A stretch of 23,916 bases of DNA from Pseudomonas sp. SST3 (GTDB lineage Bacteria > Pseudomonadota > Gammaproteobacteria > Pseudomonadales > Pseudomonadaceae): positions 1-23,916 of the forward strand of contig NZ_QORI02000034.1 in the NCBI RefSeq assembly GCF_003325755.1, written 5' to 3'. Positions within the stretch are counted from its first letter, which is position 1; every line of letters begins with the position of its first letter. The position numbers were made by a program, and so were the translations under genes. Below are positions 1 through 9,780 of the stretch, piece after piece. The notes under the pieces were generated by a model, which ran no database searches, had not been told where the DNA came from, and saw only the letters and a program-made list of their open reading frames with translations.

Positions 1-1
1 G

Positions 2-955
2 TACTGCCTAGAAAATGGCGCGCTGGTGCGGCGCGTTACCGAAAACCTGCAGACCTTGCCCGACAACGTCCTGTGGGTCGACCTGCTATCGCCAGACCAG
101 CAGGAAGAGCGCTTCATCGAATCGGCGTTGGGGCTGGATATTCCGACCCGCGAAGAACTGGCGGAAATCGAGGACTCATCGCGTTTTTATGATGAGGACG
201 GTGCCATCTTCATGACCACGACGGTCGTGATGGGGATCGCTGAACGGCGTCCGGAAAATGCCGAAGTGACCTTCGTCCTGACCAAGCGCAGCCTGGTCAC
301 GGTCCGTTATAGTGAGCTCAGTGCGTTTCGCCAGTTCGAAGCCACGCTTTCGCGACAGCCCTCGAGTTATGCGACCAACCATCAGATCTTTCTGGCACTG
401 GCGGACGCCGTGGTCGATCGCATTGCCGATGTGCTGGAAAGCGTTCAGATCGAGTTGCAGACGTTGTCACGGCGCATCTTCGACGAGCGAAAGGAGCAGC
501 GCAGGGACCTGCAGCAGATCATTCAGCAGCTAGGGCAGCATCGCTCGTTGCTGTCACAGCTGGGTGAAAGCCTGTTCAGCTCGAGTCGGCTGATTGCCTT
601 TTATCGCCTACGCGCTGGCGAGCGCGGGCAGGGTGTTGCCAAGGGGCTGTTGAAGGCGCTCGAGCGGGACGTACGCTCGTTGGGCGAACACCAGGCGCGC
701 CTGCTCGGTGACATTGCATTTCTGCTCGATGCGACCCTGGGCCTGATCAGCATCGAGCAGAACAGCATCATCAAGGTGTTCTCTATCGCCGCCGTGTTGT
801 TCCTGCCACCGACTCTGGTCGGGACGGTCTACGGGATGAACTTCGAGTACATGCCCGAGCTCGGTTGGCCGTTCGGCTACCCGATGGCCCTGGGGATGAT
901 GGTCATATCGGCGATCATTCCCTACGCCTGGTTCAAGTTCCGTGACTGGCTCTGA
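2..955 (+). CDS. corA: CorA-family divalent metal ion transporter (5' end outside window)
   Basis: Inner-membrane channel of the CorA/MIT family, which moves Mg2+ (and Co2+/Ni2+) or, in the ZntB branch, Zn2+. The frame is open from base 2 with family-like residues (YCLENGAL) before the first internal GTG at 26, so the true start lies upstream of the window and about 317 residues are visible. The N-terminal two thirds is the soluble cytoplasmic domain, including the conserved stretch LGLDIPTREELAEIE and a long helical stalk rich in Gln, Glu and Arg. The C-terminus has two membrane helices, with the CorA pore signature YGMN at about bases 829-842, a loop with Glu and Pro (FEYMPELGWPFGY), the second helix and a short tail FKFRDWL. 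The stop codon abuts the stop of the convergent gene on the other strand. Family assignment is firm; substrate is inferred. Confidence 0.93.
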   Translation, partial: YCLENGALVRRVTENLQTLPDNVLWVDLLSPDQQEERFIESALGLDIPTREELAEIEDSSRFYDEDGAIFMTTTVVMGIAERRPENAEVTFVLTKRSLVTVRYSELSAFRQFEATLSRQPSSYATNHQIFLALADAVVDRIADVLESVQIELQTLSRRIFDERKEQRRDLQQIIQQLGQHRSLLSQLGESLFSSSRLIAFYRLRAGERGQGVAKGLLKALERDVRSLGEHQARLLGDIAFLLDATLGLISIEQNSIIKVFSIAAVLFLPPTLVGTVYGMNFEYMPELGWPFGYPMALGMMVISAIIPYAWFKFRDWL

Positions 956-958
956 TCA
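953..958. other. Palindromic TGATCA forming both stop codons of two convergent genes
   Basis: Bases 953-955 are the TGA stop of the corA-type gene. Bases 956-958 read on the minus strand are the TGA stop of the membrane protein gene. Together they form the self-complementary hexamer TGATCA, so the convergent genes have no intergenic base. I see no hairpin with a T tract here, so transcription probably runs through into the opposite gene. Confidence 0.85.
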
Positions 959-1483
959 GCCGAAGAAATACAACACGACGCAAAAGGCGCCAAACAGCGC
1001 CCAAACACTGGCGAAAATCAGTGGAGTACGCAACGAGAAGAGCAGGGTGCGCTTGTAGCGATGGCCGCCAGCCGGACTATTGCCTTCGCCGAAAAGGGCG
1101 GATTCGTGGTTCGGCAGCAAGGCTGCGTGCCCTTCGATCTGCAGTAATTCGGCCTGCTTCTGATGCCAGCGCTCGATCACATCGAAACTGGACCTGATGC
1201 CTGGCATGGCGTGAAAGGACGTCAGCAAGCCGAGACCGGCCAGGATCGCCGGTACCACCAGGCGAAACAGGCTGCCCCACTCCGGGTTGGTATTGGCCAT
1301 GGACGACGCGAAGGCGATCATCAGAAATGACTGAGACGATAGGTAGGAACTGGTGCGTTCGCTCAACACGCCGGACTCGAAATGGATTTCGGAGCGGTAG
1401 AAGGTCAACCGATCCTTGGGCGAATCGAAAACTTCAGCACCTTGAGTGTCCTGATTGAGCAATAGGGTTTTTAGGTCTGTCAT
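956..1483 (-). CDS. Uncharacterised membrane protein with three predicted helices
   Basis: A 175-residue protein that I cannot place firmly in a family. A polar N-terminus (1-46) contains the helical stretch RLTFYRSEIHFESGVLSERT. Hydrophobic segments follow at about 47-62, 72-90 and 151-174, the last ending at the C-terminus (VVLYFFG). Between helices two and three lies a cytoplasmic-looking helical segment with many charged and Gln residues (IERWHQKQAELLQ) and a loop with His and Gly. A charged helix followed by a membrane hairpin and another amphipathic helix is loosely reminiscent of SLATT/RipA-type membrane proteins, but this is only an impression. The sequence just before ATG is CCTCC, with no purine-rich ribosome site, so the start is less certain than the frame. 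It is convergent with corA and 84 bp downstream of the acetyltransferase gene on the same strand, so it could be read from the argH transcript. Confidence 0.75.
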   Translation of the reverse strand: MTDLKTLLLNQDTQGAEVFDSPKDRLTFYRSEIHFESGVLSERTSSYLSSQSFLMIAFASSMANTNPEWGSLFRLVVPAILAGLGLLTSFHAMPGIRSSFDVIERWHQKQAELLQIEGHAALLPNHESALFGEGNSPAGGHRYKRTLLFSLRTPLIFASVWALFGAFCVVLYFFG

Positions 1484-1567
1484 GGAGGCAGCAACGTTAG
1501 GGCGTCAACCGTTTGGGCGCCTGCTGCAGTGTTGAGTTCCCCGCAAGGCCAACCGTCGGCGCGATCC

Positions 1568-2050
1568 TTAAGGTTGTTCCGCCAACGCTAGCAGCGCAGC
1601 GCCTGTCAGGCGGTAGGTTGTCCATTCCTCCTGCGGACGCGCGCCGAGTGATTCATAGAACTGGATAGCCGGTTCGTTCCAGTCCAGCACGGACCATTCG
1701 AAGCGACCACAGTCATGTGCCAATGCAAGGCGTGCAAGATGCTTCAGCAGCGCCTTGCCTGCACCGGTGCCGCGAGCCTCGGGGGTGACGTACAGGTCCT
1801 CCAGGTACAGCCCGTTACGGCCGAGCCAGGTCGAATAATTAAAGAAGTAGACCGCATAGCCGATCGGCTGACCATCGCGCTCGCAGATCAGCGCACTGGC
1901 GCTGGCGTCTTGGCAGAACAGGCTGGTTTCGATGCCGGCAACGTCGGTCTTTACTTCATGCTCGGCGCGCTCGTAGATCGCCAGCTCGGTAATGAAACGC
2001 AGGATCAGCGCAGCGTCTTCGCGGGTGGCGGGGCGGATGTTCAGGGGCAT
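1568..2050 (-). CDS. GNAT N-acetyltransferase, spermidine/thialysine (SSAT-like) type
   Basis: Soluble enzyme that transfers an acetyl group from acetyl-CoA to an amine. The chosen start gives 160 residues beginning MPLNIRPAT, where the GNAT fold normally starts, with a weak GAG ribosome site. An in-frame ATG at 2080 would add 10 residues and overlaps the stop of the upstream gene as ATGA, so it remains possible. The acetyl-CoA loop is YVTPEARGTGAGKALL (residues about 91-106). The stretches LYLEDLYV and WNEPAIQFYESLGA closely resemble eukaryotic and bacterial SSAT/thialysine acetyltransferases (LYLEDFFV, WNEPSINFYKRRGA, recalled from memory), which suggests a diamine, polyamine or related lysine-analogue substrate. 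Its position behind argH would fit arginine-derived polyamine metabolism, but that link is inferred. Confidence 0.88.
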   Translation of the reverse strand: MPLNIRPATREDAALILRFITELAIYERAEHEVKTDVAGIETSLFCQDASASALICERDGQPIGYAVYFFNYSTWLGRNGLYLEDLYVTPEARGTGAGKALLKHLARLALAHDCGRFEWSVLDWNEPAIQFYESLGARPQEEWTTYRLTGAALLALAEQP

Positions 2051-2076
2051 GGCGCTCTCGACGAAAAAGTAGGTGG

Positions 2077-2328
2077 TCATCCGTAGAGCAGTACCACCAC
2101 ACTCAGTGGTACCGCTACGAGTAACAGAAAGCCCAAGGCCAAGGCTGTGCGGCAGCCAGGGCCACTAGGGTCGGACACGCTAAGCGGCGCTCGCGGAAAC
2201 CTGCCAAATGACAGCAGGCGTAATACGAGCCAGCCGGTCGCGTAAAAGAGGCGGTAGAACACGACTTCCAGGATGACCTCAAGCACGCACTTAACCAGCC
2301 AGAGGAAGCCTTGTAGCAGCACGTCCAC
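2077..2328 (-). CDS. Small two-helix membrane protein
   Basis: An 83-residue protein with a GTG start, 12 bases after the argH stop and ending 27 bases before the favoured start of the acetyltransferase gene. Its stop also overlaps the alternative ATG of that gene as ATGA. It has a long hydrophobic, partly amphipathic N-terminal segment (residues about 4-40, with VKCVLEVILEVVFYRLFYATGW), a basic and proline-bearing linker (FGRFPRAPLSVSDPSGPG) and a clear C-terminal membrane helix (62-82). No family or function is recognised. Tight packing between argH and the acetyltransferase gene, and sensible membrane-protein composition, support it as a real gene. A second frame in the same place gives a 72-residue Trp/Cys/Arg-rich product that looks like a shadow. 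The ribosome site is weak, so expression may depend on translational coupling to argH. Confidence 0.65.
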   Translation of the reverse strand: MDVLLQGFLWLVKCVLEVILEVVFYRLFYATGWLVLRLLSFGRFPRAPLSVSDPSGPGCRTALALGFLLLVAVPLSVVVLLYG

Positions 2329-2340
2329 CGCAACTAGCCA

Positions 2341-3735
<1,395 letters not shown>

Positions 3736-3774
3736 GAATGCGCTCGCTGAATCGGATGGGCGAAAGAAGGCGGA

Positions 3775-3783
3775 ATAATAACA
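3775..3783 (-). promoter_or_regulatory. Candidate extended -10 element for argH
   Basis: On the minus strand these bases read TGTTATTAT, an extended -10 (TG-N) followed by TATTAT, matching five of six sigma-70 bases. No good -35 hexamer lies 16-18 bases upstream, which is tolerated for extended -10 promoters. It would start RNA about 30-35 bases before the argH ATG. Pattern match only. Confidence 0.4.
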
Positions 3784-3901
3784 GGGTTCAGTGACCCCTC
3801 GCCCGGCCGGCCGACTGCCCATCACGCCGACGAGCCGTCCTTGGGGGAGGCAACGCCGACGGGTTTCAGATGAGATTGCTGCGCAGAGCCCCCTGTCCGG
3901 A

Positions 3902-5833
3902 TCAGGCCCTGAACTGGCCGAGGCTGGCGTCGAGTCGTTGGGCCAGCTTGCCCAGCTCCCGGCCGCTCGCGGCGGTGGCGGTGACCGCTTCTGCGGATCG
4001 CTCGGCCTCGGTCAAAATCACCTGTACGCGTTCGCGTACCCTGGTCGCGGTGCCAGCCTGCCGCTCGGCCCCGCGTGTCGCGTCCTGTACGGCGTCGTGC
4101 ACCTGCGTCACGGCGAGCTGCAAGGCTCGTTGCAGCTCGCGGCTGTTGGTGAGTGAAGCCAAGCCGCTGTCGGCCTGCTGGCCGGTGCTGCTGATCGCCG
4201 AAACGGCATCGTGGGCGCCTCGCTGCAGACTCTCGATATGCGCGCGGATATCGCCAGTCGATTGCTGGGTCTTGCTGGCAAGCGCACGTACCTCATCTGC
4301 TACCACGGCGAAGCCGCGACCGCTTTCGCCGGCGCGTGCCGCCTCGATGGCAGCGTTCAGCGCGAGCAGATTGGTCTGTTCGGCGATGCCTTGGATAACC
4401 GTTAGCACCACCTCGATCTGCTCACTCTGCTTGGCCAGTTTCTCGATCACACCAGCGCTGCTCCGTACGCCTTCGCCGAGCGCTTCGATCGTTTTTTCGA
4501 CCTGATTGGATATCGCCTCGTTGTCGATTGCCGCCTTGCGGATTGATGCGACCTGCTCCAAGGCGGCCTGCATCGCCCGGCTGTCATCCTGGGCGTGACG
4601 TGTCATCTCGGCGAGCGCTTCCAAGCTGCCGGCGACCTCGTCGCGCTGGCGTTCGGCGGAGGCCGCTGCCGAGGCGCTACGGGTGCCCAGCGCGTCGATT
4701 TCGGCGCCGGTCTGCATGGCGATGGCGCGCGCCTCCTGGACGATGGGTTGAAGCTTGGCCAGGAACAGGTTGACCGCATCGGCCATGTCGCCGACTTCAT
4801 CAGCGCTATGAATTTCCACGCGCTGGGCGAGATCGCCGTGGCCTGCCGACAGGCCTCGCAGCGCTGTCACCAGCAGGCCCAGGCGGCGCAGTACCTGGCG
4901 GCCCAGCACCAGGGTGACGGCAATCAGCAGCAAGGCACCGGTCACCGCCAGGCCAAGGCTGATTTGCCATAGCAGAGTGGTTGATGAGCGCTTTACGGCC
5001 TTCTGGCTGTTCGCATCGATGGTTTCGGCCACGCCGGCAGCTGCGGCCAGACGCGCTCCCAGGATTTTCGCGCTGTCGCTCGCGGTGGCGGCGAGGCCTG
5101 TTTCGACCAAGCTCGCGGTACCGGTGATCAGCGTCTGGAAGCGGCTGTTGAACGCGCTGAGCTCGGTGCTAACCGCTGATGTAGAAAGGCCGAGAATAAC
5201 CCGCCCGATTTCTGCCCCCTTGGGGTTGATGGCGGTTTTCGCGAGGTAGAACGCCGGATCGTTTTCGGCCGCAGACAGGACCTTGTCGAATGCGGTACGA
5301 CCATCGCCCTTGTCCAGCAATGCCTTGACCCTCGGATCCTTGCGATTCAAATGGCGAGTGAGCTGATTGCCATCGGCATCGAAGTAGACGACAAAGACCA
5401 CAGCCGGGTTCTGGTGGGCCATCCTGACGAACTCGGTCAGGGCAGGAATATCGTTGTCCCAGATCGCCGCGGGCGCGACGCCGGCCAGCAGAACGGCCAA
5501 GTCATCGCCTGATTGCTTGAGGTGGCGTTCAAGCACCTCCTGCAGTTGCGTCTGCTCAGCGGTGAGCCGCTGTGTCAGGCCCTGCGCGAGGTCGTCCTGC
5601 ATGCGCTCGGACAGGCTGGATAAGCCGTTGCGTACTTCCACATCGGCGGACTGAAGCTCGCCCAGCAGACGCGCGGCGTCAGCGCTCAGGCTTTCTTGCA
5701 TCTCCTGCTCCAGTGCCCCGATTGTGCCGCGCGTCAATGCAAGGGCGACCACCACCTGGACTACGACGGCGGCAAGCAGCGTGAGGAAAACCGGACGCAG
5801 CAAGCGGCTACGCAAAGAGGAAAACAGCAGCAC
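3902..5833 (-). CDS. Methyl-accepting chemotaxis protein (transmembrane chemoreceptor)
   Basis: A 643-residue chemoreceptor that would signal to the CheA/CheW complex. Segments: membrane helix 1 (about 13-34); periplasmic sensor (35-285) with the Cache/PAS-like strand pattern around WDND (125-128) and [18 protein letters not shown] (145-162); membrane helix 2 (287-310); HAMP (311-363, with [11 protein letters not shown]); cytoplasmic coiled-coil domain (364-643). The hairpin tip that contacts CheA/CheW is clear at about 482-505 ([20 protein letters not shown]), followed by [15 protein letters not shown]. No CheR-binding pentapeptide ends the protein (it ends SLGQFRA). The start is GTG: AGGAGG lies 8 bases upstream, whereas the ATG at 5840 is out of frame and too close. 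A FliA-type promoter lies upstream. Ligand unknown. It separates argH from algZ, which are adjacent in P. aeruginosa as I recall. Confidence 0.96.
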   Translation of the reverse strand: MLLFSSLRSRLLRPVFLTLLAAVVVQVVVALALTRGTIGALEQEMQESLSADAARLLGELQSADVEVRNGLSSLSERMQDDLAQGLTQRLTAEQTQLQEVLERHLKQSGDDLAVLLAGVAPAAIWDNDIPALTEFVRMAHQNPAVVFVVYFDADGNQLTRHLNRKDPRVKALLDKGDGRTAFDKVLSAAENDPAFYLAKTAINPKGAEIGRVILGLSTSAVSTELSAFNSRFQTLITGTASLVETGLAATASDSAKILGARLAAAAGVAETIDANSQKAVKRSSTTLLWQISLGLAVTGALLLIAVTLVLGRQVLRRLGLLVTALRGLSAGHGDLAQRVEIHSADEVGDMADAVNLFLAKLQPIVQEARAIAMQTGAEIDALGTRSASAAASAERQRDEVAGSLEALAEMTRHAQDDSRAMQAALEQVASIRKAAIDNEAISNQVEKTIEALGEGVRSSAGVIEKLAKQSEQIEVVLTVIQGIAEQTNLLALNAAIEAARAGESGRGFAVVADEVRALASKTQQSTGDIRAHIESLQRGAHDAVSAISSTGQQADSGLASLTNSRELQRALQLAVTQVHDAVQDATRGAERQAGTATRVRERVQVILTEAERSAEAVTATAASGRELGKLAQRLDASLGQFRA

Positions 5834-5905
5834 GGCTCATACCTCCTGCCGCAACGGCAGTCAGTGGTTGATGGGGTTTATTGATATTGTTATGCCACTA
5901 TTCTG

Positions 5906-5932
5906 GTATCGGCACGTACGGCCATCTGTTTA
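5906..5932 (-). promoter_or_regulatory. FliA (sigma-28) type promoter for the chemoreceptor gene
   Basis: On the minus strand: TAAACAGA (5932-5925), an 11-base spacer, then GCCGATAC (5913-5906). The sigma-28 consensus is TAAAGTTT, 11 bases, GCCGATAA. The -10 matches 7 of 8, the -35 keeps TAAA, and the spacing is exact. The predicted RNA start is about 65 bases before the GTG start of the MCP gene. Chemoreceptor genes are classical FliA targets, which strengthens the match. Confidence 0.75.
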
Positions 5933-6099
5933 ATTTATTTTTGCCGTCCGGTTGATCATCCGGTGTCGTACTCAAGTTGCGAAGGTCAATCACAACCGAT
6001 TCGCGGCAGCTCGCATAGACTACGCATGCAGCTCGCGCGCATTCCGCGTTTTTCGGTCTGTTCATTGCGTTGGGCCCTGGCCGTGCGGAAACTCGATCC

Positions 6100-7182
6100 A
6101 TGCAAATAAAAAGGCTTAACCGGCCACGTGCCGCTGCTCCGGCGGATGATTTTTTCGTGCCGGAACTGTGCGAGCCGGAAGCGCTGCTCGGGCTGGTTCT
6201 GCTTGCCGAATTGCTGGTGCTTGTCCTGGTGCTGGCCGAGCCGATGCAGCCGGGCTTCAACTGGATGCGCCTGGCGCTGACGTCGCTGTTCGTGCAGTGG
6301 GTGATGCTGTTGTCGGCCGGCCTGACCTGCCAGCTGCGGCCGCTACTGGCGCGATTGTCGCCCTGGATGGCGGGACTCGTCTGCTGCGCGCTGGTGGTCG
6401 GGTTGACGCTGGCGTGTACCGCGGTGGCCGATATCTACCAGTTGGGTGGCCCGCTGACGCGCGTCGGCGAGGTGAATCTGTATCTGCGACACGCGCTGAT
6501 CAGCCTGATCATGTCCGGTTTGCTGCTGCGCTATTTTTATCTGCAGAGCCAATGGCGGCGGCAGGAGCAGGCCGAGCTCAAGGCACGCATCGAGTCGTTG
6601 CAGGCGCGTATCCGTCCGCATTTTCTGTTCAACAGCCTGAACAGCATTGCCAGTCTGGTCGTGACCGATCCGGGCAAGGCCGAGCAGGCGGTGCTCGATC
6701 TGTCCGACCTCTTCCGCGCCAGCCTGGCGCGTCCCGGTACGCTGGTGCCCTGGTGCGAGGAGCTGGAGTTGTCGCGTCGCTACCTGTCGATCGAGCACTA
6801 CCGCCTGGGCGAGCGGCTGCAGGTCGAGTGGCAGGTCGATGGCGTGCCGGATGATTTGCCGATTCCCCAGCTAACACTGCAGCCGTTGTTGGAGAACGCG
6901 CTCATTCATGGAATACAGCCGCGAATCGAGGGCGGGGTGGTTTGCGTGGCGGCGCATTATGCCGATGGTGTGTTTCATTTGGAGGTCAGCAATCCATTCG
7001 ATGACACCGCTAAGACGCTGCCGTCTCGGGGTACCCAGCAGGCTCTGCACAATATAGACGCACGACTAACGGCACTTTTCGGCCCCGCAGCGAGTCTCAG
7101 CGTGAAGCGGCGTAACGCCCGTTACTCCATCTGTCTACGCTATCCGTGTGCGACACAAAAGCAGGAAGCCAGATCCATATGA
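6100..7182 (+). CDS. algZ: Sensor histidine kinase AlgZ/FimS of the LytS-type family
   Basis: Membrane sensor partner of AlgR. In P. aeruginosa this pair governs type IV pilus twitching, alginate and virulence genes. The 360-residue product has a soluble N-terminus with DFFVPELCEPEALLGL (17-32), four hydrophobic segments (about 28-47, 58-76, 88-110 and 130-147), then the His_kinase domain with RPHFLFNSLNSIASL, the phospho-accepting His being residue 174. QPLLENALIHGI (261-272) corresponds to the N box; the later ATP-binding G boxes are weak, a known oddity of this family. ATG at 6100 was preferred to an upstream TTG (6070), because family similarity begins near residue 17; the ribosome site is only a weak GGAA. 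The stop overlaps the algR start as ATGA, so the two are translationally coupled. It is divergent from the MCP gene. Confidence 0.95.
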   Translation: MQIKRLNRPRAAAPADDFFVPELCEPEALLGLVLLAELLVLVLVLAEPMQPGFNWMRLALTSLFVQWVMLLSAGLTCQLRPLLARLSPWMAGLVCCALVVGLTLACTAVADIYQLGGPLTRVGEVNLYLRHALISLIMSGLLLRYFYLQSQWRRQEQAELKARIESLQARIRPHFLFNSLNSIASLVVTDPGKAEQAVLDLSDLFRASLARPGTLVPWCEELELSRRYLSIEHYRLGERLQVEWQVDGVPDDLPIPQLTLQPLLENALIHGIQPRIEGGVVCVAAHYADGVFHLEVSNPFDDTAKTLPSRGTQQALHNIDARLTALFGPAASLSVKRRNARYSICLRYPCATQKQEARSI

Positions 7183-7925
7183 ATGTGCTGATTGTCGATG
7201 ACGAACCTCTAGCCCGCGAGCGCCTTGCCCGACTGGTAGGTGACCTTGACGGCTATCGTGTCCTGGAACCTTCCGCCTCCAATGGCGAGGAAGCGCTGTC
7301 CCTGATTGAGGAACTGCGTCCCGATGTCGTGTTGCTGGATATCCGTATGCCAGGCCTCGATGGCCTTCAGGTCGCAGCCAAGCTCTGCGAACGTGATGCG
7401 CCCCCCGCCGTGATTTTCTGCACGGCTCATGATGAATTCGCGCTGGATGCGTTTCAGGTCAGCGCGGTTGGCTATCTGGTCAAGCCGGTACGTCCGGAAC
7501 ATCTCGCCGAGGCGCTGAAAAAGGCCGAGCGCCCGAACCGGGTTCAACTCGCTGCCCTTACCCGGCCTGCTGCCGTTTCCGGTACCGGGCCGCGCAGCCA
7601 CATCAGCGCCCGGACCCGCAAGGGCATTGAGCTGATTCCGCTGCCCCAGGTGATCTACTTCATTGCCGATCACAAGTACGTCACCTTGCGTCATGAGGGC
7701 GGCGAAGTATTGCTGGACGAGCCGCTGAAGGCGCTGGAGGACGAGTTTGGCGATCGTTTCGTGCGAATCCACCGCAATGCGCTGGTTTTTCGCGACCGCA
7801 TCGAGCGGCTGCAGCGTACCCCGCTTGGTCATTTCCAGCTTTTCCTCAAGGGCCTCGAGGGCGAACCGCTGACGGTCAGTCGGCGACATGTCGCTGGCGT
7901 CCGCAAATTGATGCAGAACCTCTGA
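7179..7925 (+). CDS. algR: LytTR-type response regulator AlgR
   Basis: DNA-binding response regulator that acts with AlgZ/FimS. The 248-residue length equals what I recall for P. aeruginosa AlgR. The receiver domain (1-120) has the acidic pair Asp7-Asp8, the phospho-acceptor Asp54 in [13 protein letters not shown], the Thr/Ser switch in FCTAHDE and the conserved Lys in [12 protein letters not shown] linker with Ser, Gly and Arg joins the LytTR domain (about 142-245), which carries [14 protein letters not shown], the loop [10 protein letters not shown] and a C-terminal [12 protein letters not shown]. The ATG is the family start and overlaps the algZ stop by ATGA; AGGA lies about 12 bases upstream, slightly far, so coupling probably matters. 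It is followed by 133 bp before hemC, with an inverted repeat (CCCCGT/ACGGGG) but no T tract. Confidence 0.97.
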   Translation: MNVLIVDDEPLARERLARLVGDLDGYRVLEPSASNGEEALSLIEELRPDVVLLDIRMPGLDGLQVAAKLCERDAPPAVIFCTAHDEFALDAFQVSAVGYLVKPVRPEHLAEALKKAERPNRVQLAALTRPAAVSGTGPRSHISARTRKGIELIPLPQVIYFIADHKYVTLRHEGGEVLLDEPLKALEDEFGDRFVRIHRNALVFRDRIERLQRTPLGHFQLFLKGLEGEPLTVSRRHVAGVRKLMQNL

Positions 7926-8020
7926 GTCGCGTAGCCGGAACAGCCCCGTTTCGTACGGGGTGCTGGGCGTGCGCTGCCGCCTTTCCTTGATTCGGGCCAA
8001 CCCGGTGGCGGGGCGCGGCC

Positions 8021-8029
8021 TGTTATCAT
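8021..8029 (+). promoter_or_regulatory. Candidate extended -10 element for hemC
   Basis: TGTTATCAT: the TG-N extension plus TATCAT, which matches five of six sigma-70 -10 bases. It lies 29 bases before the hemC ATG, giving a leader of roughly 22 bases that contains the AGGA ribosome site. No convincing -35 hexamer is seen 17 bases upstream. It would let hemC be transcribed independently of algZR. Confidence 0.4.
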
Positions 8030-8058
8030 CGGCGGCAGTTCAATTGCAGGAATTGCCC

Positions 8059-8997
8059 ATGTCTCGCGAAATTCGCATCGCCACACGCAAGAGTGCCCTG
8101 GCCCTTTGGCAGGCCGAATACGTTAAGGCGCGCCTTGAAGCCGCCCATCCCGAGGTGACCGTCAGCCTGGTACCCATGGTCAGCCGCGGGGACAAGCTGC
8201 TCGATGCGCCGTTGGCGAAGATCGGTGGCAAGGGGTTGTTCGTCAAGGAATTGGAAACGGCACTGATGGAGAACCAGGCGGATATCGCCGTGCATTCCAT
8301 GAAGGACGTGCCGATGGAATTCCCCGAGGGGCTTGGTTTGTATTGCATCTGCGAGCGTGAGGATCCGCGGGATGCCTTCGTCTCCAATCATTTCGAGAAT
8401 CTCGACGCGCTACCGTCCGGCGCGGTGGTCGGCACGTCCAGCTTGCGGCGCCAGGCGCAGCTGCTGGCACGACGCCCGGATCTGAAGATCCAGTTCCTGC
8501 GTGGTAACGTCAATACCCGTCTGGCCAAACTCGACGCCGGTGAATACGACGCCATCATCCTCGCCGCCGCCGGCCTGATTCGCCTTGGGTTTGGTGAGCG
8601 CATCCGCTCCAGCATCAGTGTCGAGGACAGTTTGCCGGCAGGTGGTCAGGGCGCGGTCGGTATCGAGTGTCGCACCGGCGATACCGAACTGCACCAGCTC
8701 TTGCAGTGCATGAACGATCCGCAAACGGCGCTGCGTGTCAGTGCCGAGCGCGCGTTGAACCGCCATCTGAATGGTGGCTGCCAGGTACCGATTGCCTGCT
8801 ATGCGGTACTTGAAAGCGATCAGCTGTGGCTGCGTGGCCTGGTCGGTCAGCCGGACGGTGCCTTGCTGCTGCGCGCAGAAGATCGGGCGCCGGTTGCCGA
8901 GGCAGAGGCCTTGGGCGTGCGGGTTGCTGAAGCCCTGCTGGCGCAGGGCGCGGCAAAGATTCTGCAGGACGTTTACGGTGAGGCCGGCAAGGCGTGA
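8059..8997 (+). CDS. hemC: Hydroxymethylbilane synthase (porphobilinogen deaminase)
   Basis: Cytoplasmic enzyme that joins four porphobilinogen molecules into hydroxymethylbilane in tetrapyrrole synthesis. The 312-residue protein begins [18 protein letters not shown], the family start, preceded by GCAGGAATTGCCC as ribosome site; an in-frame extension to 7960 is not family-like. Recognisable elements are [12 protein letters not shown] (7-18), the catalytic-Asp loop [12 protein letters not shown] near residues 76-87, [26 protein letters not shown] and QGAVGIE. The dipyrromethane cofactor cysteine is Cys241 in LNGGCQVPI, corresponding to Cys242 of E. coli. The stop overlaps the hemD start as GTGA, so the two successive pathway enzymes are coupled. 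The gene follows algR on the same strand, as in P. aeruginosa. Confidence 0.98.
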   Translation: MSREIRIATRKSALALWQAEYVKARLEAAHPEVTVSLVPMVSRGDKLLDAPLAKIGGKGLFVKELETALMENQADIAVHSMKDVPMEFPEGLGLYCICEREDPRDAFVSNHFENLDALPSGAVVGTSSLRRQAQLLARRPDLKIQFLRGNVNTRLAKLDAGEYDAIILAAAGLIRLGFGERIRSSISVEDSLPAGGQGAVGIECRTGDTELHQLLQCMNDPQTALRVSAERALNRHLNGGCQVPIACYAVLESDQLWLRGLVGQPDGALLLRAEDRAPVAEAEALGVRVAEALLAQGAAKILQDVYGEAGKA

Positions 8998-9764
8998 GCA
9001 GCTGGCGTCTGCTGCTGACGCGCCCCGCGGAAGAATGCCTCGCCCTGGCTGCGACGCTGTCCGAGGCCGGTATTCATAGCGCCAGCCTGCCACTGCTCGC
9101 CATCGAGCCGCTGGAAAACGTGATCGAACAGCGCGCCACGATGCTGAAACTGGACCACTACTGTGCTGTGGTGGTGGTGAGCAAGCCCGCCGCCAAGCTG
9201 AGCCTGGAACTGCTCAATCGGTATTGGCCGCATCCGCCGGTCGGTCAGGTCTGGTTCAGCGTCGGTGCCGCCACCGGCACCATCCTGAAAGACTACGGCC
9301 TGGATGTCAGCTGGCCTGCCAGCGGTGACGACAGCGAAGCGCTGCTGATTTTACCGCGCCTGGCTGAGGCGCTCGATGTGGCTGAGCCAAAGGTGCTCAT
9401 TTTACGCGGCGAAGGCGGGCGCGAGCATATTACCGAGACGCTTCGTCGCCGTGGCGCTCAAGTGGACAGCCTCGAGTTGTATCGGCGCTGCTTACCCGAC
9501 TATCCCCAAGGGGCCCTGGCTAAAACCCTTCGTTCGGAACGGCTGAATGCCATGGTGGTCAGCAGTGGGCAGGGTTTGCAGTCGTTGCACGAGCTGGCGG
9601 GATCCGACTGGCCCGCGTTGCGTGAACTACCCTTGTTCGTACCCAGCCCTCGTGTGGCCGAGATGGCCGCGACCTTGGGCGCCAAAACAATAGTGGACTG
9701 CCGCGGTGCCGGAACCGCGGCTTTGCTGGCGGCGCTACGGGGTAATCCCGCACCCGCCTCCTGA
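8994..9764 (+). CDS. hemD: Uroporphyrinogen-III synthase
   Basis: Closes hydroxymethylbilane with inversion of ring D to give uroporphyrinogen III, the branch point to heme, siroheme, cobalamin and heme d1. The 256-residue product is of usual length and begins at a GTG that overlaps the hemC stop (GTGA). This enzyme family is poorly conserved in sequence; the assignment rests on the N-terminal [17 protein letters not shown], the mid-protein [20 protein letters not shown] followed by LELYRRCLP, the later [11 protein letters not shown] and [13 protein letters not shown], and the position directly after hemC. It should fold as two alpha/beta domains with the active site in the cleft. Translation is very likely coupled to hemC. 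The next gene, hemX, starts 16 bases downstream. Confidence 0.95.
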   Translation: MSSWRLLLTRPAEECLALAATLSEAGIHSASLPLLAIEPLENVIEQRATMLKLDHYCAVVVVSKPAAKLSLELLNRYWPHPPVGQVWFSVGAATGTILKDYGLDVSWPASGDDSEALLILPRLAEALDVAEPKVLILRGEGGREHITETLRRRGAQVDSLELYRRCLPDYPQGALAKTLRSERLNAMVVSSGQGLQSLHELAGSDWPALRELPLFVPSPRVAEMAATLGAKTIVDCRGAGTAALLAALRGNPAPAS

Positions 9765-9780
9765 TGCAAAGGATGGAAAC

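Noticed and set aside
5809..5840. ATG at 5840 next to the AGGAGG site of the chemoreceptor, opening a 10-codon leader frame
   Set aside because: Only one base separates the site from this ATG, too close for initiation; the GTG at 5833 has ideal spacing and opens the MCP frame.
5974..5992. CRP/Vfr-like half sites TGCGA and TCACA upstream of algZ
   Set aside because: The spacer is 7 bases instead of the 6 required, and the flanks fit poorly. Vfr control of algZ is plausible from P. aeruginosa but is not supported by this site.
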